Positions 26,794-35,114 of a stretch of 52,828 nt of DNA are shown piece after piece. The stretch comes from Sedimentisphaerales bacterium (GTDB lineage: Bacteria > Planctomycetota > Phycisphaerae > Sedimentisphaerales > Anaerobacaceae). The translations under genes were made by a program, and so were the position numbers. Numbering within the stretch: the first letter of the stretch is position 1; every line of letters begins with the position of its first letter. The stretch lies in NCBI GenBank assembly GCA_016933295.1, contig JAFGBG010000039.1, positions 1 to 52,828 on the forward strand, read 5' to 3'. The notes beneath the pieces are model-generated. The model worked only from the letters and a program-made list of their open reading frames with translations, was not told the DNA's origin and did not search any database.

Positions 26794-27066
26794 TTATTCC
26801 TGGCTTCTGGTTTTCAGAGCATTGACAATGTGATCGATTGCGGCACCGACCGTTTGGATCTTCTCGGCCTCTTCGTCCGGAATGCTCATATCGAATTCAT
26901 CTTCAAATTCCATTACCAGCTCGACGGTATCCAGCGAGTCGGCGTTTAAGTCGTTAATAAATGAAGTTTCACGCGATATTTCGGATTTATCGGCGCCCAT
27001 TTGCTCACTAATAATTTCGATCACTCTCTTCTCAATAGCCTGAACATCTACGCTGTCAGCAGTCAC
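26794..27066 (-). CDS. acpP: acyl carrier protein
   Basis: Carries the growing acyl chain on a phosphopantetheine attached to Ser44 ([10 protein letters not shown]). 90 residues, acidic, four-helix type. The C-terminal tail after IVNAL is slightly extended. The start is GTG (27066), with GGGAGG seven bases upstream; the N-terminus is about ten residues longer than in E. coli. A separate promoter in the gap to fabG (27150-27178) would allow acpP and fabF to be expressed above fabG, sensible for the most abundant protein of the pathway. Confidence 0.97.
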   Translation of the reverse strand: MTADSVDVQAIEKRVIEIISEQMGADKSEISRETSFINDLNADSLDTVELVMEFEDEFDMSIPDEEAEKIQTVGAAIDHIVNALKTRSQE

Positions 27067-27149
27067 TTGTATTCCTCCCTAAATCAAACAGGAATTAATT
27101 TCGCTACCTTACAAAACATCATCAGACGACAATAATTATTTCGGCGGGT

Positions 27150-27178
27150 ATAATACCGGCAAAAGTCTTCCGCTACAA
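27150..27178 (-). promoter_or_regulatory. internal promoter for acpP-fabF
   Basis: TTGTAG (27178-27173), 17-base spacer, TATTAT (27155-27150) on the minus strand, about 85 bases upstream of the acpP GTG. Confidence 0.55.
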
Positions 27179-27195
27179 ATGTTTTTTAATTTTTT

Positions 27196-27933
27196 TTACA
27201 TCGCCATTCCGCCGTCCACGCAGAGGACCTGCCCGGTAATATATCCGGCACCATCACCGGCGAGAAACGCAACCGCTCGTGCGACGTCCTCGACGTGGCC
27301 GAAGCGTTTTACCGGAATTATCTGTTTTGCGGCGTCTTTTACCGCATCCGGCAAAACCTCGGTCATTTCAGTCATAATAAATCCCGGAGCGATACAATTC
27401 GCCGTAACATTCTTTTTACCGACTTCTCTGGCGAGCGACTTGGTCATTCCGATAAGTCCGGCCTTACTGGCGGCGTAATTGCTCGAACCGGCCTGGCCCA
27501 TAACACCAGCTACGGAGCTTAAGTTTATTATCCGCCCGAACTTATTTCGCACCATAGACCTGACGGCGACGGCAGAAGCAATAAACGCCGCACGGAGATT
27601 AACATTGATAACTTTATCGAAATCCTCTTCGTTCATCTGCATCATCAGTTTATCGCGTGTAATGCCGGCGTTATTGACTAAAATGCCTATTCCCCCATGT
27701 TCGGCCGCCAACGCATCGAGTATTTCGGTCAATTGTCCGGTATCTGTTATATCCACGACCTTCGTAATTACACTGAAACCGGCCTGGTTAACCACCGTCT
27801 CGAGCTCACTGAGCTGTTCTTTATTAATATCCAGCCCGGCAACAATTCGCCCCTGTTTGAGCAATTCGAGAACAATCGCCCGGCCGATACCTCTTGCCGC
27901 CCCGGTTACTACCGCCAACCTTTTTTCCGACAT
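27196..27933 (-). CDS. fabG: 3-oxoacyl-ACP reductase
   Basis: NADPH-dependent short-chain reductase of fatty acid elongation, 245 residues. TGAARGIG (10-17) binds the cofactor, NNAG (87-90) is kept, and the catalytic set is Asn112, Ser140 (NLSSVAG), Tyr153 and Lys157 (YAASK). Many short-chain reductases look alike, but the position before acpP-fabF and the NNAGITRDKLMMQM signature make FabG the clear choice. A near-consensus promoter lies upstream at 28023-28051, so the distal fab genes do not depend on read-through from fabD, which is 13 kb away. Confidence 0.95.
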   Translation of the reverse strand: MSEKRLAVVTGAARGIGRAIVLELLKQGRIVAGLDINKEQLSELETVVNQAGFSVITKVVDITDTGQLTEILDALAAEHGGIGILVNNAGITRDKLMMQMNEEDFDKVINVNLRAAFIASAVAVRSMVRNKFGRIINLSSVAGVMGQAGSSNYAASKAGLIGMTKSLAREVGKKNVTANCIAPGFIMTEMTEVLPDAVKDAAKQIIPVKRFGHVEDVARAVAFLAGDGAGYITGQVLCVDGGMAM

Positions 27934-28022
27934 CTTTGAAGCCTCCCTACAATTACGTCTTTTTCTCGTTTAACTTAATTTTCACCTTTTGAATTTCGCC
28001 TTTTATCTTTCTTAAAGCCGGT

Positions 28023-28051
28023 AATTTATACATAAAAGGGCGTTTTTGCAA
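28023..28051 (-). promoter_or_regulatory. sigma-70 promoter of fabG-acpP-fabF
   Basis: TTGCAA (28051-28046), 17-base spacer, TAAATT (28028-28023) on the minus strand, about 90 bases before the fabG start. It lies at the left edge of the inserted block. Confidence 0.6.
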
Positions 28052-28240
28052 CCGTTTTTTGCCTTTTTTATTCACGCATAACAGGAATTACGGGAGATTA
28101 TAGCTTTTTACGCACCAAAAGGGGCCTTAGGCGTCCGGCAGTGTGGATATGCTTAGCTAATCGGATTGATACAGGATATTAAATCCGCGATTTTATTTGA
28201 AGGTTCTTGGGCTGAGAATATAATCTCATATAGCGACCAA

Positions 28241-29275
28241 ATGGAGACAAATTTTCTTACAACTTTAATTCTTCTGGCTATTACGGCAACCTCTACCGGC
28301 TCCGGGTCGGAATTTCCGGAGCTTGACGATAGTACTGATATTGCATTCGTGCTGTCCTATGAAATTACCCCCCAGAAGAAATCTCCACCCGGTCGGGAAA
28401 ATGCCGTAATGAAGCAAATCAAATTTATGATCAATCTGCCGCAAACTATCGAACGCAGGCAGGAAATAACAAAGCTTGTTACTGAACCGCAGCCGTCACG
28501 AACCTTCATGGAAAACGGAAATAAATACGCCGAATACGACCTCCCGATACCCAAAGAGAAAATAGTAATCAAAATCCGGATTGAAGCGAAGGTTTTCCGT
28601 TATGACCTGGCCGCAGCTATGAAAAATCAGAACCCGGATTCTTTAAGTCAGGCCGAACTAAAACCTTTTCTTAAGCATGAAAGGATGATTGAAAAAGATG
28701 ATACCGTTATCCAAAAGATATCACAGACTATAGACGGTGGGACCGAACTTGAGATTGTCAAAAAAATCTATAAATACGTAATTAGAAATCTCACTATCGA
28801 CGCATCAAGAGCCAAAGGTGTCGGAGCCGCAGAAACAGCCAGAACAAAAAAGGGCAAGTGTATAGACTATTGCGACCTGTTCGTTGCCCTTTGCAGGGCC
28901 AAAAATATTCCCGCCAGGGTAGCGGCAGGCTATAGAACGAATTTTAATATGACCCCGAAACATTCCTGGGCGGAGGTATATTTCAGCGAATGCGGCTGGG
29001 TACCTTTCGAAGTTTCGGGACGAAACAATAATCCGGAAGAATTACTGGATTGGCGATTTGAAAATTTGCCCCCGAACTATTTATATTTTACGAACCTTAG
29101 AAATGATCCCGTCCTTCACAACAGTTACTTTTATTGTTACCCGTTCTGGGATATGAACTTAATAAAAGTAATAAAATCGATAGTCGAGAAGATAGAATTC
29201 GAAAAACCGATACAAAAAAAACACGAATCAATCAGGCTTGAAAAAGCAAAAAAAGACAATCCAGCCGAACAATAA
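28241..29275 (+). CDS. secreted transglutaminase-like protein
   Basis: 344 residues. N-terminal hydrophobic segment (METNFLTTLILLAITATSTG) suggests export. The C-terminal half is a transglutaminase-like core: Cys207 in KGKCIDYCDLFVALCRA, IPARVAAGY, His241 in KHSWAEVYF, then WVPFE with Glu257 where Asp normally completes the triad. The N-terminal half is a strand-rich domain of unknown type. The ATG at 28241 is taken as start because the hydrophobic segment begins there; a TTG at 28166 in the same frame is less likely. No convincing ribosome-binding site. A second, unrelated-looking protein with this core lies at 19157. Confidence 0.78.
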   Translation: METNFLTTLILLAITATSTGSGSEFPELDDSTDIAFVLSYEITPQKKSPPGRENAVMKQIKFMINLPQTIERRQEITKLVTEPQPSRTFMENGNKYAEYDLPIPKEKIVIKIRIEAKVFRYDLAAAMKNQNPDSLSQAELKPFLKHERMIEKDDTVIQKISQTIDGGTELEIVKKIYKYVIRNLTIDASRAKGVGAAETARTKKGKCIDYCDLFVALCRAKNIPARVAAGYRTNFNMTPKHSWAEVYFSECGWVPFEVSGRNNNPEELLDWRFENLPPNYLYFTNLRNDPVLHNSYFYCYPFWDMNLIKVIKSIVEKIEFEKPIQKKHESIRLEKAKKDNPAEQ

Positions 29276-29349
29276 TGCACCAGATTTAACCACTGGATAA
29301 AATTTTTTTAATTTTTTTTAAAAAAACAATCAATATTTGGCCCTCAAGA

Positions 29350-29432
29350 TTCGCCTATTCTATTAAAAGGGCGAAATTATCTCACGGGCTGAATCCCGCC
29401 GTGGATTCTTCATGCCTTTAGGCTGATTCGCC
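29350..29432 (+). promoter_or_regulatory. structured leader with alternative pairings
   Basis: GGCGAA at 29370-29375 can pair with TTCGCC at 29350-29355 or with a second TTCGCC at 29427-29432, two mutually exclusive hairpins. Between them CACGG/CCGTG and GCC/GGC mini-stems can form. It precedes the small winged-helix gene by about 40 bases. No known riboswitch class was recognised. Confidence 0.35.
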
Positions 29433-29471
29433 ATATATATATTTGAGGATAAAAAAATCCGGGAGGTTAAA

Positions 29472-29723
29472 ATGGAGAATTTGACTGAAGAAGAATTACG
29501 GATTTTACTCGTTGTAGCTCGTTCCAAAGATAGCGAATGCGATTTTCCTACCCTGGTTCGAGATCTGGATTTGCCGGAGACTAAAGCCGAATACTATGTA
29601 TGCAGGCTGAGTTTCGAGATGAATTATCTCTACTGGATAGGCAACTCGGACGAGAATGTGCCGGATCGATACAGGCTGACCAACGCAGGCCGACAGTTCC
29701 TCCTCGAAGGAAGTTTCTTATGA
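29472..29723 (+). CDS. small winged-helix-like protein
   Basis: 83 residues. The pattern LTEEELRILLVVARS / FPTLVRDLDLPETKAEYYVCRLSFEMNYLYWIG / DRYRLTNAGRQFLLEG has the helix-turn-helix followed by a short wing and a 'LTxxGRxFL' end seen in winged-helix regulators. GGGAGG stands five bases before the ATG, so translation should be efficient. It has no partner gene in the same transcript and could be a local regulator or part of a larger complex. DNA binding is inferred from the pattern only. Confidence 0.65.
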   Translation: MENLTEEELRILLVVARSKDSECDFPTLVRDLDLPETKAEYYVCRLSFEMNYLYWIGNSDENVPDRYRLTNAGRQFLLEGSFL

Positions 29724-29789
29724 AATATTTATCGCGTTAGATAGGGCTATATGCCGCTGTTTAATGGAAAAATTACGTAGTTCCCACAA

Positions 29790-29819
29790 TAGACAAAAGG
29801 ATTAATTTCTTGTTAATAT
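29790..29819 (+). promoter_or_regulatory. candidate promoter of small RNA
   Basis: TAGACA, 18-base spacer, TAATAT. The predicted start near 29826 coincides with the first base of an 11-bp perfect hairpin. Confidence 0.4.
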
Positions 29820-29824
29820 GCCTG

Positions 29825-29960
29825 TTCCTTCTCATTATTTCGATGAGAAGGAAATTAAAAGATATGGAAATTTATAAAGGTCGTATGCACGGAAGTTTAC
29901 AGTTTTTTTGCCCCTGCTCCTCACATTTCCTCTATTATTTAAAACGCAGGGGCTTTTTTT
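29825..29960 (+). ncRNA. candidate small RNA, about 135 nt
   Basis: An 11-bp perfect stem (29825-29835 with 29843-29853, TTCCTTCTCAT/ATGAGAAGGAA, 7-base loop) begins at the predicted transcript start. About 55 unstructured bases follow, then an intrinsic terminator. A 40-codon reading frame (ATG at 29864) runs through the terminator and is not considered real. The alternative is that this is only the 3' untranslated region of the winged-helix gene. Confidence 0.4.
29910..29960 (+). terminator. strong intrinsic terminator
   Basis: GCCCCTGC (29910-29917) pairs perfectly with GCAGGGGC (29946-29953) and is followed by seven T. It has no T-run in the minus direction, so it acts on plus-strand transcripts. 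It separates the winged-helix gene and the candidate small RNA from the GH31 gene. Confidence 0.85.
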
Positions 29961-29989
29961 ATCAATGTAGCCGACTGAATTAATTGAGC

Positions 29990-30017
29990 TTGCATATTCG
30001 GTTCGCTATGGCATAAT
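29990..30017 (+). promoter_or_regulatory. candidate promoter of the GH31 gene
   Basis: TTGCAT, 16-base spacer, CATAAT, directly after the terminator and about 65 bases before the ATG at 30089. Confidence 0.4.
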
Positions 30018-30088
30018 CACACTTTTATATAAGGATGTTTCAATAGCTGATGCGTATTTTTCAATGATTTGATAAGGAGATATAAGCT

Positions 30089-32191
30089 ATGAGAAGCAAA
30101 AACCGCATTTTTTTACTGCTTATTGTGCTAATCTTTATTCTTGTAGCCGGTTGTGGTTCGCTGAAACCATCGTTTGAGGTCAAAGGCGATAATCCGTCGC
30201 TGATACTGCCCTCGGACGATTTATCGAAGCCCGGCGAGATTCAGCTCGAGGGTTTGTTCTTCGAGACTTCCGAAGGCAAAACAATGCTGCCGGCCCAGTT
30301 TGAGATAAAGTCGAACATGATTGATTCATCGCTGAGTGCTCAGGCCCAAATGCCGGACGGCCGGAAGGTTAATGTATCGGTCAAACCGCAAGGGGACGAT
30401 TATACTATTCAATTCAATGCATCACCCGACGAGGATATCATCAAATGGGGATTCGCCATCGATGCGGCGGAAAATGAATACTATACGGGCCTGATGGAAC
30501 GAGTCGTGGACGGTCGCCAGCAGGCTTCATGGGCACCCGGTATCGAAGAGGCGATGAACCTGCGCGGTCAGACTGTAGATATGATATTAAAGCCAACGAC
30601 CTCAGTTTATGCGCCCTTTTATCTGTCGAGCCGAGGGTATGCCGTATTTGTAAAAACAGACTGGCCGGGCTTTTTTGATTTTTGTGCCGGCGATCCCAAC
30701 CGGGTGAAAATCGAATTCGAGGGGCCGTCGCTCGAGGTCAAAATTTATACGTCCGATGAGCCGGCCCAGCTTGTCCGGGAACACGCTATGGATGCGGGTC
30801 CTCCGGTTCTGCCGCCGAAATGGATATATGGTCCCTGGCGGTGGCGGGATGAGCACAGAATCCGCTCGGAATATTATGACGGCACACCTTGGACAGGGCC
30901 GTTCAACGCCGAAGTGATGGAAGATATCATGATGATGGATGCATTCGGGATTCCGTGCAGTATTTACTGGATAGACCGTCCGTACGGCCCTGGGCGTCTA
31001 GGTTACGACGATTTCGAGATTGATCCGCAGCGTTTGCCGAATTTCTCTAAGATGGTCCAATGGCTCAATGGCCGGGGAATACAGATGGTGTTGTGGATCG
31101 GGCCGTTCTTCCAGGGAGAGATGGAGAAGGAAGCCCTCGCCAAAGGCTATAATTTAGCCGGCCAGAAACCACAGCGTAATAACTACCCGTTGTGTGATTT
31201 TACCAATCCTGAGGCGAAGAAATACTGGCAGGACGGATTTGCGAAGTTATTAAAACTAGGCGTTGCCGGATTCAAACTGGACAGGGCGGAGGAAGGAATT
31301 CCCGAGAGCGGAGATTTCAAAGTCCATGACGGACGCTCGATTCGCGAAAACCGGAATGCCTACCCTCCTATGTACCTCAAGGCGGCGTACGAAACAGCGG
31401 CAAAACATCGCGGCAAAGATTTCGTTCTTATGCCGCGGGCCGCATATACCGGCAGCTCACCCTACGGCGTTTTCTGGGGCGGCGATATCGGTGGTACGCA
31501 GGAAGGTTTGCGGGCTTCGATTATCGCCGTACAGCGCTCGGCGGTTATGGGCTATCCCAACTGGGGCTCGGATACCTGCGGCTACAACCAGCAGTTGATG
31601 GAACAGGAAGTATGCGGCAGGTGGCTGGCATTTAGCTGTTTTACGCCGATTATGGAGGTCGGCCCGACTCGGGATAAGGGTTTCTGGAACATTCCACGCG
31701 ACCGCCAGACGGTATATGATGATGAGCTGATTGCAATTTGGCGGCTTTATGCACGTCTGCACCAGCGACTGGAAGATTATAGTTACAAATGTGCCAAGCA
31801 GGCAAACAAAACGGGTATGCCGATTGTACGGCCGCTTTTTTTCGTAGATCCCCAGGCGCCGGAGGCATGGTCGAACTGGTGGACCTATCAATATGGGCCG
31901 GATATACTGGTCTCACCTGTCTGGGAAAAACAGAAGCGCAGCCAGGAAGTTTATCTGCCCGCCGGCCGGCAGTGGCGGGACGCATGGCGGCCTGATAAGA
32001 TTTATGAGGGCGGCAAAACCATCACGGTTGAGGCCGAATTACACCAGATACCGTTATTCATTCGAGTAGGTTCGGATATTGTGCTCGGCGATTTGAATCA
32101 GGAATATGCCGATGCCAAAGCCATTGCCAAGAAACGCCCCGACTTGAAAACTATGGAAGCTCAAATTAAGGCGTGGTTTGACAACGAATAA
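30089..32191 (+). CDS. GH31 family glycoside hydrolase, lipoprotein
   Basis: 700 residues. Lipoprotein signal with lipobox LVAGC (Cys22), so the enzyme is anchored in a membrane facing the periplasm or cell surface. An N-terminal beta-sandwich (about 30-240) leads into a TIM barrel: PPKWIYGPW (242-250), the nucleophile Asp398 in GFKLDRAEE and the acid/base Asp466 in VFWGGDIGG, followed by CFTPIMEVG. These are hallmarks of GH31 alpha-glycosidases (alpha-glucosidase, alpha-xylosidase and related). The glutamate after the nucleophile region is kept; substrate choice cannot be read. AAGGAG precedes the ATG by about eight bases. It probably works with other carbohydrate enzymes such as the DUF1080 lipoprotein. 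Confidence 0.92.
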   Translation: MRSKNRIFLLLIVLIFILVAGCGSLKPSFEVKGDNPSLILPSDDLSKPGEIQLEGLFFETSEGKTMLPAQFEIKSNMIDSSLSAQAQMPDGRKVNVSVKPQGDDYTIQFNASPDEDIIKWGFAIDAAENEYYTGLMERVVDGRQQASWAPGIEEAMNLRGQTVDMILKPTTSVYAPFYLSSRGYAVFVKTDWPGFFDFCAGDPNRVKIEFEGPSLEVKIYTSDEPAQLVREHAMDAGPPVLPPKWIYGPWRWRDEHRIRSEYYDGTPWTGPFNAEVMEDIMMMDAFGIPCSIYWIDRPYGPGRLGYDDFEIDPQRLPNFSKMVQWLNGRGIQMVLWIGPFFQGEMEKEALAKGYNLAGQKPQRNNYPLCDFTNPEAKKYWQDGFAKLLKLGVAGFKLDRAEEGIPESGDFKVHDGRSIRENRNAYPPMYLKAAYETAAKHRGKDFVLMPRAAYTGSSPYGVFWGGDIGGTQEGLRASIIAVQRSAVMGYPNWGSDTCGYNQQLMEQEVCGRWLAFSCFTPIMEVGPTRDKGFWNIPRDRQTVYDDELIAIWRLYARLHQRLEDYSYKCAKQANKTGMPIVRPLFFVDPQAPEAWSNWWTYQYGPDILVSPVWEKQKRSQEVYLPAGRQWRDAWRPDKIYEGGKTITVEAELHQIPLFIRVGSDIVLGDLNQEYADAKAIAKKRPDLKTMEAQIKAWFDNE

Positions 32192-32526
32192 TCAAAAATC
32201 GCGGCAAAAATTCATGGTGAAGTAATTTCCGTCTCGTGCGTATCGTTCAGAGCGGCAGTACGGTTCCGGACTTGAAAAAAATCATTTAATCTTTGTTCGC
32301 CGGAGTTCGTTCGAATGGATGAGCTCCTGAACCGATTTTTTTTACGATAAACACGGCTCTCATCTTCGTTTCCAGTCGTACGGATTCCATAGACTTATAA
32401 GCGGCTGTTTTAAGACAGCTTTGCGACAAGTGTTTGAATTTTCAAAACAGATTTGATATGTTAACATTAAATCATATAACTTATAGAATATAGATAAATA
32501 CATGCATATGAAGTAAAGTGTTAATA
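32192..32526. other. gap between GH31 and prepilin genes
   Basis: 335 bases without a gene. Contains a GCTGT/ACAGC stem near 32404-32420, an almost perfect palindrome around TTTGAATTTTCAAA (32433-32446) and the prepilin promoter at 32453-32480. Confidence 0.5.
32453..32480 (+). promoter_or_regulatory. candidate promoter of prepilin gene
   Basis: TTGATA, 16-base spacer, TATAAC; expected transcript start about 40 bases before the ATG at 32527. The palindrome at 32433-32446 lies immediately upstream of the -35 box and could be an operator. Confidence 0.5.
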
Positions 32527-33174
32527 ATGCACAGGCGAACAGGATTCACACTCGTAGAGCTATTGGTCGTCATCGCTATCATCGCGCTGCTGATGGGGCT
32601 TTTAATGCCGGCACTGAACAAAACCCGAGATCAGGCAAAAAGTGTGATATGCCGAAACAATCTCAGACAAATTGGGCTGGCCTTTACACTTTATACAGAG
32701 GCTAATAACGGCAAATTTCCACGCAACGGCGGAATTTGGATCGTCAAGTTTTTGCCGTATATTGGAGGCCAAGGCGATCAAGACGAGGATTACCGAAAGA
32801 TGGGCGTATATAACTGCCCGAAGTATCCCAATAAAGAGCAAACGCTCGACTATGTGATCAATTCATGGAAGGACGGGGAAACGGAATTTATTGGTTATAC
32901 TCCCTTGAGTGATTTCGTCAGACCCGGCACAAAAGTTTTTCTGGCCGACAATGAGGATGGTCACTGGAGGCCGATTATTCGGGAAGATGAAGGTCTGACC
33001 AACAGAGGCGAATTCGATGTATGGCTTGCGACACACTTACCTTCCGGGTCCGATGGAAGCCGACGTGTTGCTCGCGAACGCCATCGCGAGGGCTGCAATG
33101 CCGCATACATGGACGGACATTCCGAGTGGATCCAGGCGGAACTGATGACAGAAAAATTATGGAAGCCGAATTAG
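32527..33174 (+). CDS. type II secretion-type prepilin with H-X9-DG tail
   Basis: 215 residues. The short basic leader MHRRTG ends at the prepilin peptidase site (Gly before Phe), followed by [24 protein letters not shown], a class III signal helix with the conserved Glu at +5. The C-terminus carries the H-X9-DG motif (His, nine residues, Asp-Gly, in [13 protein letters not shown]), characteristic of the large planctomycetal family of orphan pseudopilins. Function of such proteins is unknown; they lack neighbouring secretion genes here as elsewhere. The ATG is chosen over a GTG three codons earlier because the leader is then of the usual length; neither has a strong ribosome-binding site. Confidence 0.88.
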   Translation: MHRRTGFTLVELLVVIAIIALLMGLLMPALNKTRDQAKSVICRNNLRQIGLAFTLYTEANNGKFPRNGGIWIVKFLPYIGGQGDQDEDYRKMGVYNCPKYPNKEQTLDYVINSWKDGETEFIGYTPLSDFVRPGTKVFLADNEDGHWRPIIREDEGLTNRGEFDVWLATHLPSGSDGSRRVARERHREGCNAAYMDGHSEWIQAELMTEKLWKPN

Positions 33175-33472
33175 TAATAGCTTAAAGTCATCTCCGTCGG
33201 CAATATCCAAGTTATTTTTCTATAAACATGTTCGGTCGTATCGAGAATCTTTCGCACATTACTTATCTGGCCAAACAGAAAAAACCTCAATTCGTTTTAC
33301 TTACCCTTGTCAGAGACAATGTTTTAGCTATGTTTTACAGGACTTAACCATAGTCAAACAGAAACTATGGAATTAATGATATGGAATGTGCCGCCAGTCA
33401 ATTTGCCGTCTGATTTGAGAGCCGCGCCCCTATATAACTAAAAGATCATACACACAATTAAATGAACAGACC
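33175..33472. other. convergent gap, no gene seen
   Basis: 298 bases between convergent genes. One small inverted repeat, CCATAG/CTATGG (33348-33353 with 33365-33370), without a T-run. Nothing else recognised. Confidence 0.4.
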
Positions 33473-34819
33473 TCATACACTCTCTAAACTGGAACGGTTT
33501 TTTCCGCGGACCGCGGCTTTGACACTAAGCAGGTTTCGCCATTTCCGCTTTATCATATCTGCGAATCCAATTTTGTTGACGGTATACTTCAAACCCGCAT
33601 CCACGCCCATTGTAGTGGCTCTTAACGCATTGATGAACATCGGATATACCCTCTGTGCAAACAGGCAAATACTGGCTTCCTGCCAATGCTCGGTTCCGTA
33701 ACGCCTCTTGTATTGAGCGTCGCCGAAATAGAAATCCACCGTCTCTATCAATGGATCGTCGCATAAACCTTCCAATACCTTTAGGAAAAGAATCAATCCC
33801 GGCTTGTAAGTTTTGAATGCCGGATCGTAACCTATGTTTACCATGTAATAGACGTTCCCATAACGTAATCCAAGCTGAAATGCACATGACTTTCCACCTG
33901 CATAGAGTATATGACCTCGAAACCAGCCATTGGAAGCGGCTGCTTTTAGCCTTGTTCTTGTACTTTCATCGTTAGCCAATCCTGAGCTGAGTTCGTGCTG
34001 GTACGTTTTCTTCGAGATATGTGCCGCCAACTTCAGAAAATCGTCCACCTCGTCCTTATTTGTATAGTTCACATACCTGATGTCACCGGCATAATCATGG
34101 TCAAATTTAGATACAGCCCGGCGAAGATTATGTCTGTGACTGTGGGAACGTGACGAATAAAACTTGTCCATCCTGTTCGGGACCGACATGCGCCAGTGCT
34201 CATCTTTTTTGGGAAAAACATCACGTCTCAGAAAACCGGCTTTGTTTTTCAGCGTTTTGTAAAAAGCTGTATCGGTCCTGAGATGATTGAAGCAAATTGC
34301 GTCCGCCTTCCCGAATTTCAAACTCGCCGCAAGCTCGTTGATCATCAAGGAAGAGAGTTTTTCATCGGGCCGTCCCATTATTCCACCGTATGTGATATTC
34401 AGGCACTTTAACTTCGGACTCAGCAAAGTCAGATAACCTACTTTAAGAGGTACGGGATTTTTTTCTATTCTGCCGACGACCATTGCAAGGGCTTTACCAG
34501 CTCGTTTGAAATACATAACGAACGGCTCGGCCCGGCCGCCAAACGACTCGATAACTGAAATATAGTGTTCGTAATCCACATTGGGTATACGAGATAATTC
34601 GTTGTTTTGCATTTGGCGCCATAACGGGCGAATTTCTTCAATTTCGGCAAGAGTTTCCGCCACACCGATTGTAATGCCGCTGTTTACATATTCTTTCGAT
34701 ATTTTATGGCGCCGGATAAAATCGACGGGTACCTGCTTTTCTGGAATCCGTGCCTTTATTGTTGTATACCGCGAAGTTTGTTGAGACTTTTCCTTGTCTG
34801 CCGTTTTCAGACCTTCCAT
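33473..34819 (-). CDS. CelD/BcsL-like GNAT-fold acyltransferase
   Basis: 448 residues. The layout and motifs match the Acetyltransf_6 (CelD/BcsL) group, a double GNAT fold related to FemAB: an N-terminal segment with WRQMQNNE, a basic region HSHRHNLRRAVSKF near the middle, and the C-terminal block FRGHILYAGGKSCAFQLGLRYGNVYYMVNIGYDPAFKTYKPG with the conserved Y-x-P-G that ends the substrate site. Such proteins are usually found in exopolysaccharide clusters and are thought to acylate sugars or peptides. Here no polysaccharide genes adjoin. The ATG follows AAAGGG at about eight bases. A short reading frame with a very strong ribosome-binding site starts 295 bases upstream. Confidence 0.75.
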   Translation of the reverse strand: MEGLKTADKEKSQQTSRYTTIKARIPEKQVPVDFIRRHKISKEYVNSGITIGVAETLAEIEEIRPLWRQMQNNELSRIPNVDYEHYISVIESFGGRAEPFVMYFKRAGKALAMVVGRIEKNPVPLKVGYLTLLSPKLKCLNITYGGIMGRPDEKLSSLMINELAASLKFGKADAICFNHLRTDTAFYKTLKNKAGFLRRDVFPKKDEHWRMSVPNRMDKFYSSRSHSHRHNLRRAVSKFDHDYAGDIRYVNYTNKDEVDDFLKLAAHISKKTYQHELSSGLANDESTRTRLKAAASNGWFRGHILYAGGKSCAFQLGLRYGNVYYMVNIGYDPAFKTYKPGLILFLKVLEGLCDDPLIETVDFYFGDAQYKRRYGTEHWQEASICLFAQRVYPMFINALRATTMGVDAGLKYTVNKIGFADMIKRKWRNLLSVKAAVRGKNRSSLESV

Positions 34820-35114
34820 AGTCGTATCCCTTTCTCCCTATTGTAAAAATTGGTTTACATTTTTCCGGATAAACTGCATTTTCAGACTTTTGCCGCCCGG
34901 CCATGTCGCTTATTTCGGCAGGTACGCATTCTGCACACCCTGATCTGAAAAAATCAGGAAGTTGGTTGCAAAATGGAACCGGTATGTTTAGGCAATTAAG
35001 TGTCCTGTCTCGGGAAAGTAAGATTCGCAGCCCAAGTCTCTTTGTCGCCGGCGATTGAGATGATTTGGATTTGAAGAATTTCTTAAATTTAATGATGTGC
35101 CTAAAACTTCCCAT
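34704..35114 (-). CDS. possible small CDS with strong ribosome-binding site
   Basis: 136 residues, basic at the start (MGSFRHIIKFKKFFKSKSS), with several cysteines in the middle; no family recognised. AAAGGAGGTG stands five bases before the ATG at 35114, the best ribosome-binding site in this area. The last 115 bases overlap the acyltransferase gene in another frame. It may be a real short peptide coupled to that gene, the remnant of a longer gene, or chance. Composition gives no help. Confidence 0.3.
   Translation of the reverse strand: MGSFRHIIKFKKFFKSKSSQSPATKRLGLRILLSRDRTLNCLNIPVPFCNQLPDFFRSGCAECVPAEISDMAGRQKSENAVYPEKCKPIFTIGRKGYDYGRSENGRQGKVSTNFAVYNNKGTDSRKAGTRRFYPAP

Noticed and set aside
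26335-26949. 204-codon plus-strand frame across fabF and acpP
   Set aside because: Spans two certain genes on the other strand and shows no domain.
28080-28165. Possible attachment site at the left edge of the split fab region
   Set aside because: No matching direct repeat was found near 41.1 kb and no integrase gene is present in the block.
29864-29986. 40-codon frame inside the candidate small RNA
   Set aside because: It runs through the strong intrinsic terminator and would not be fully transcribed; the ribosome-binding site is too distant.
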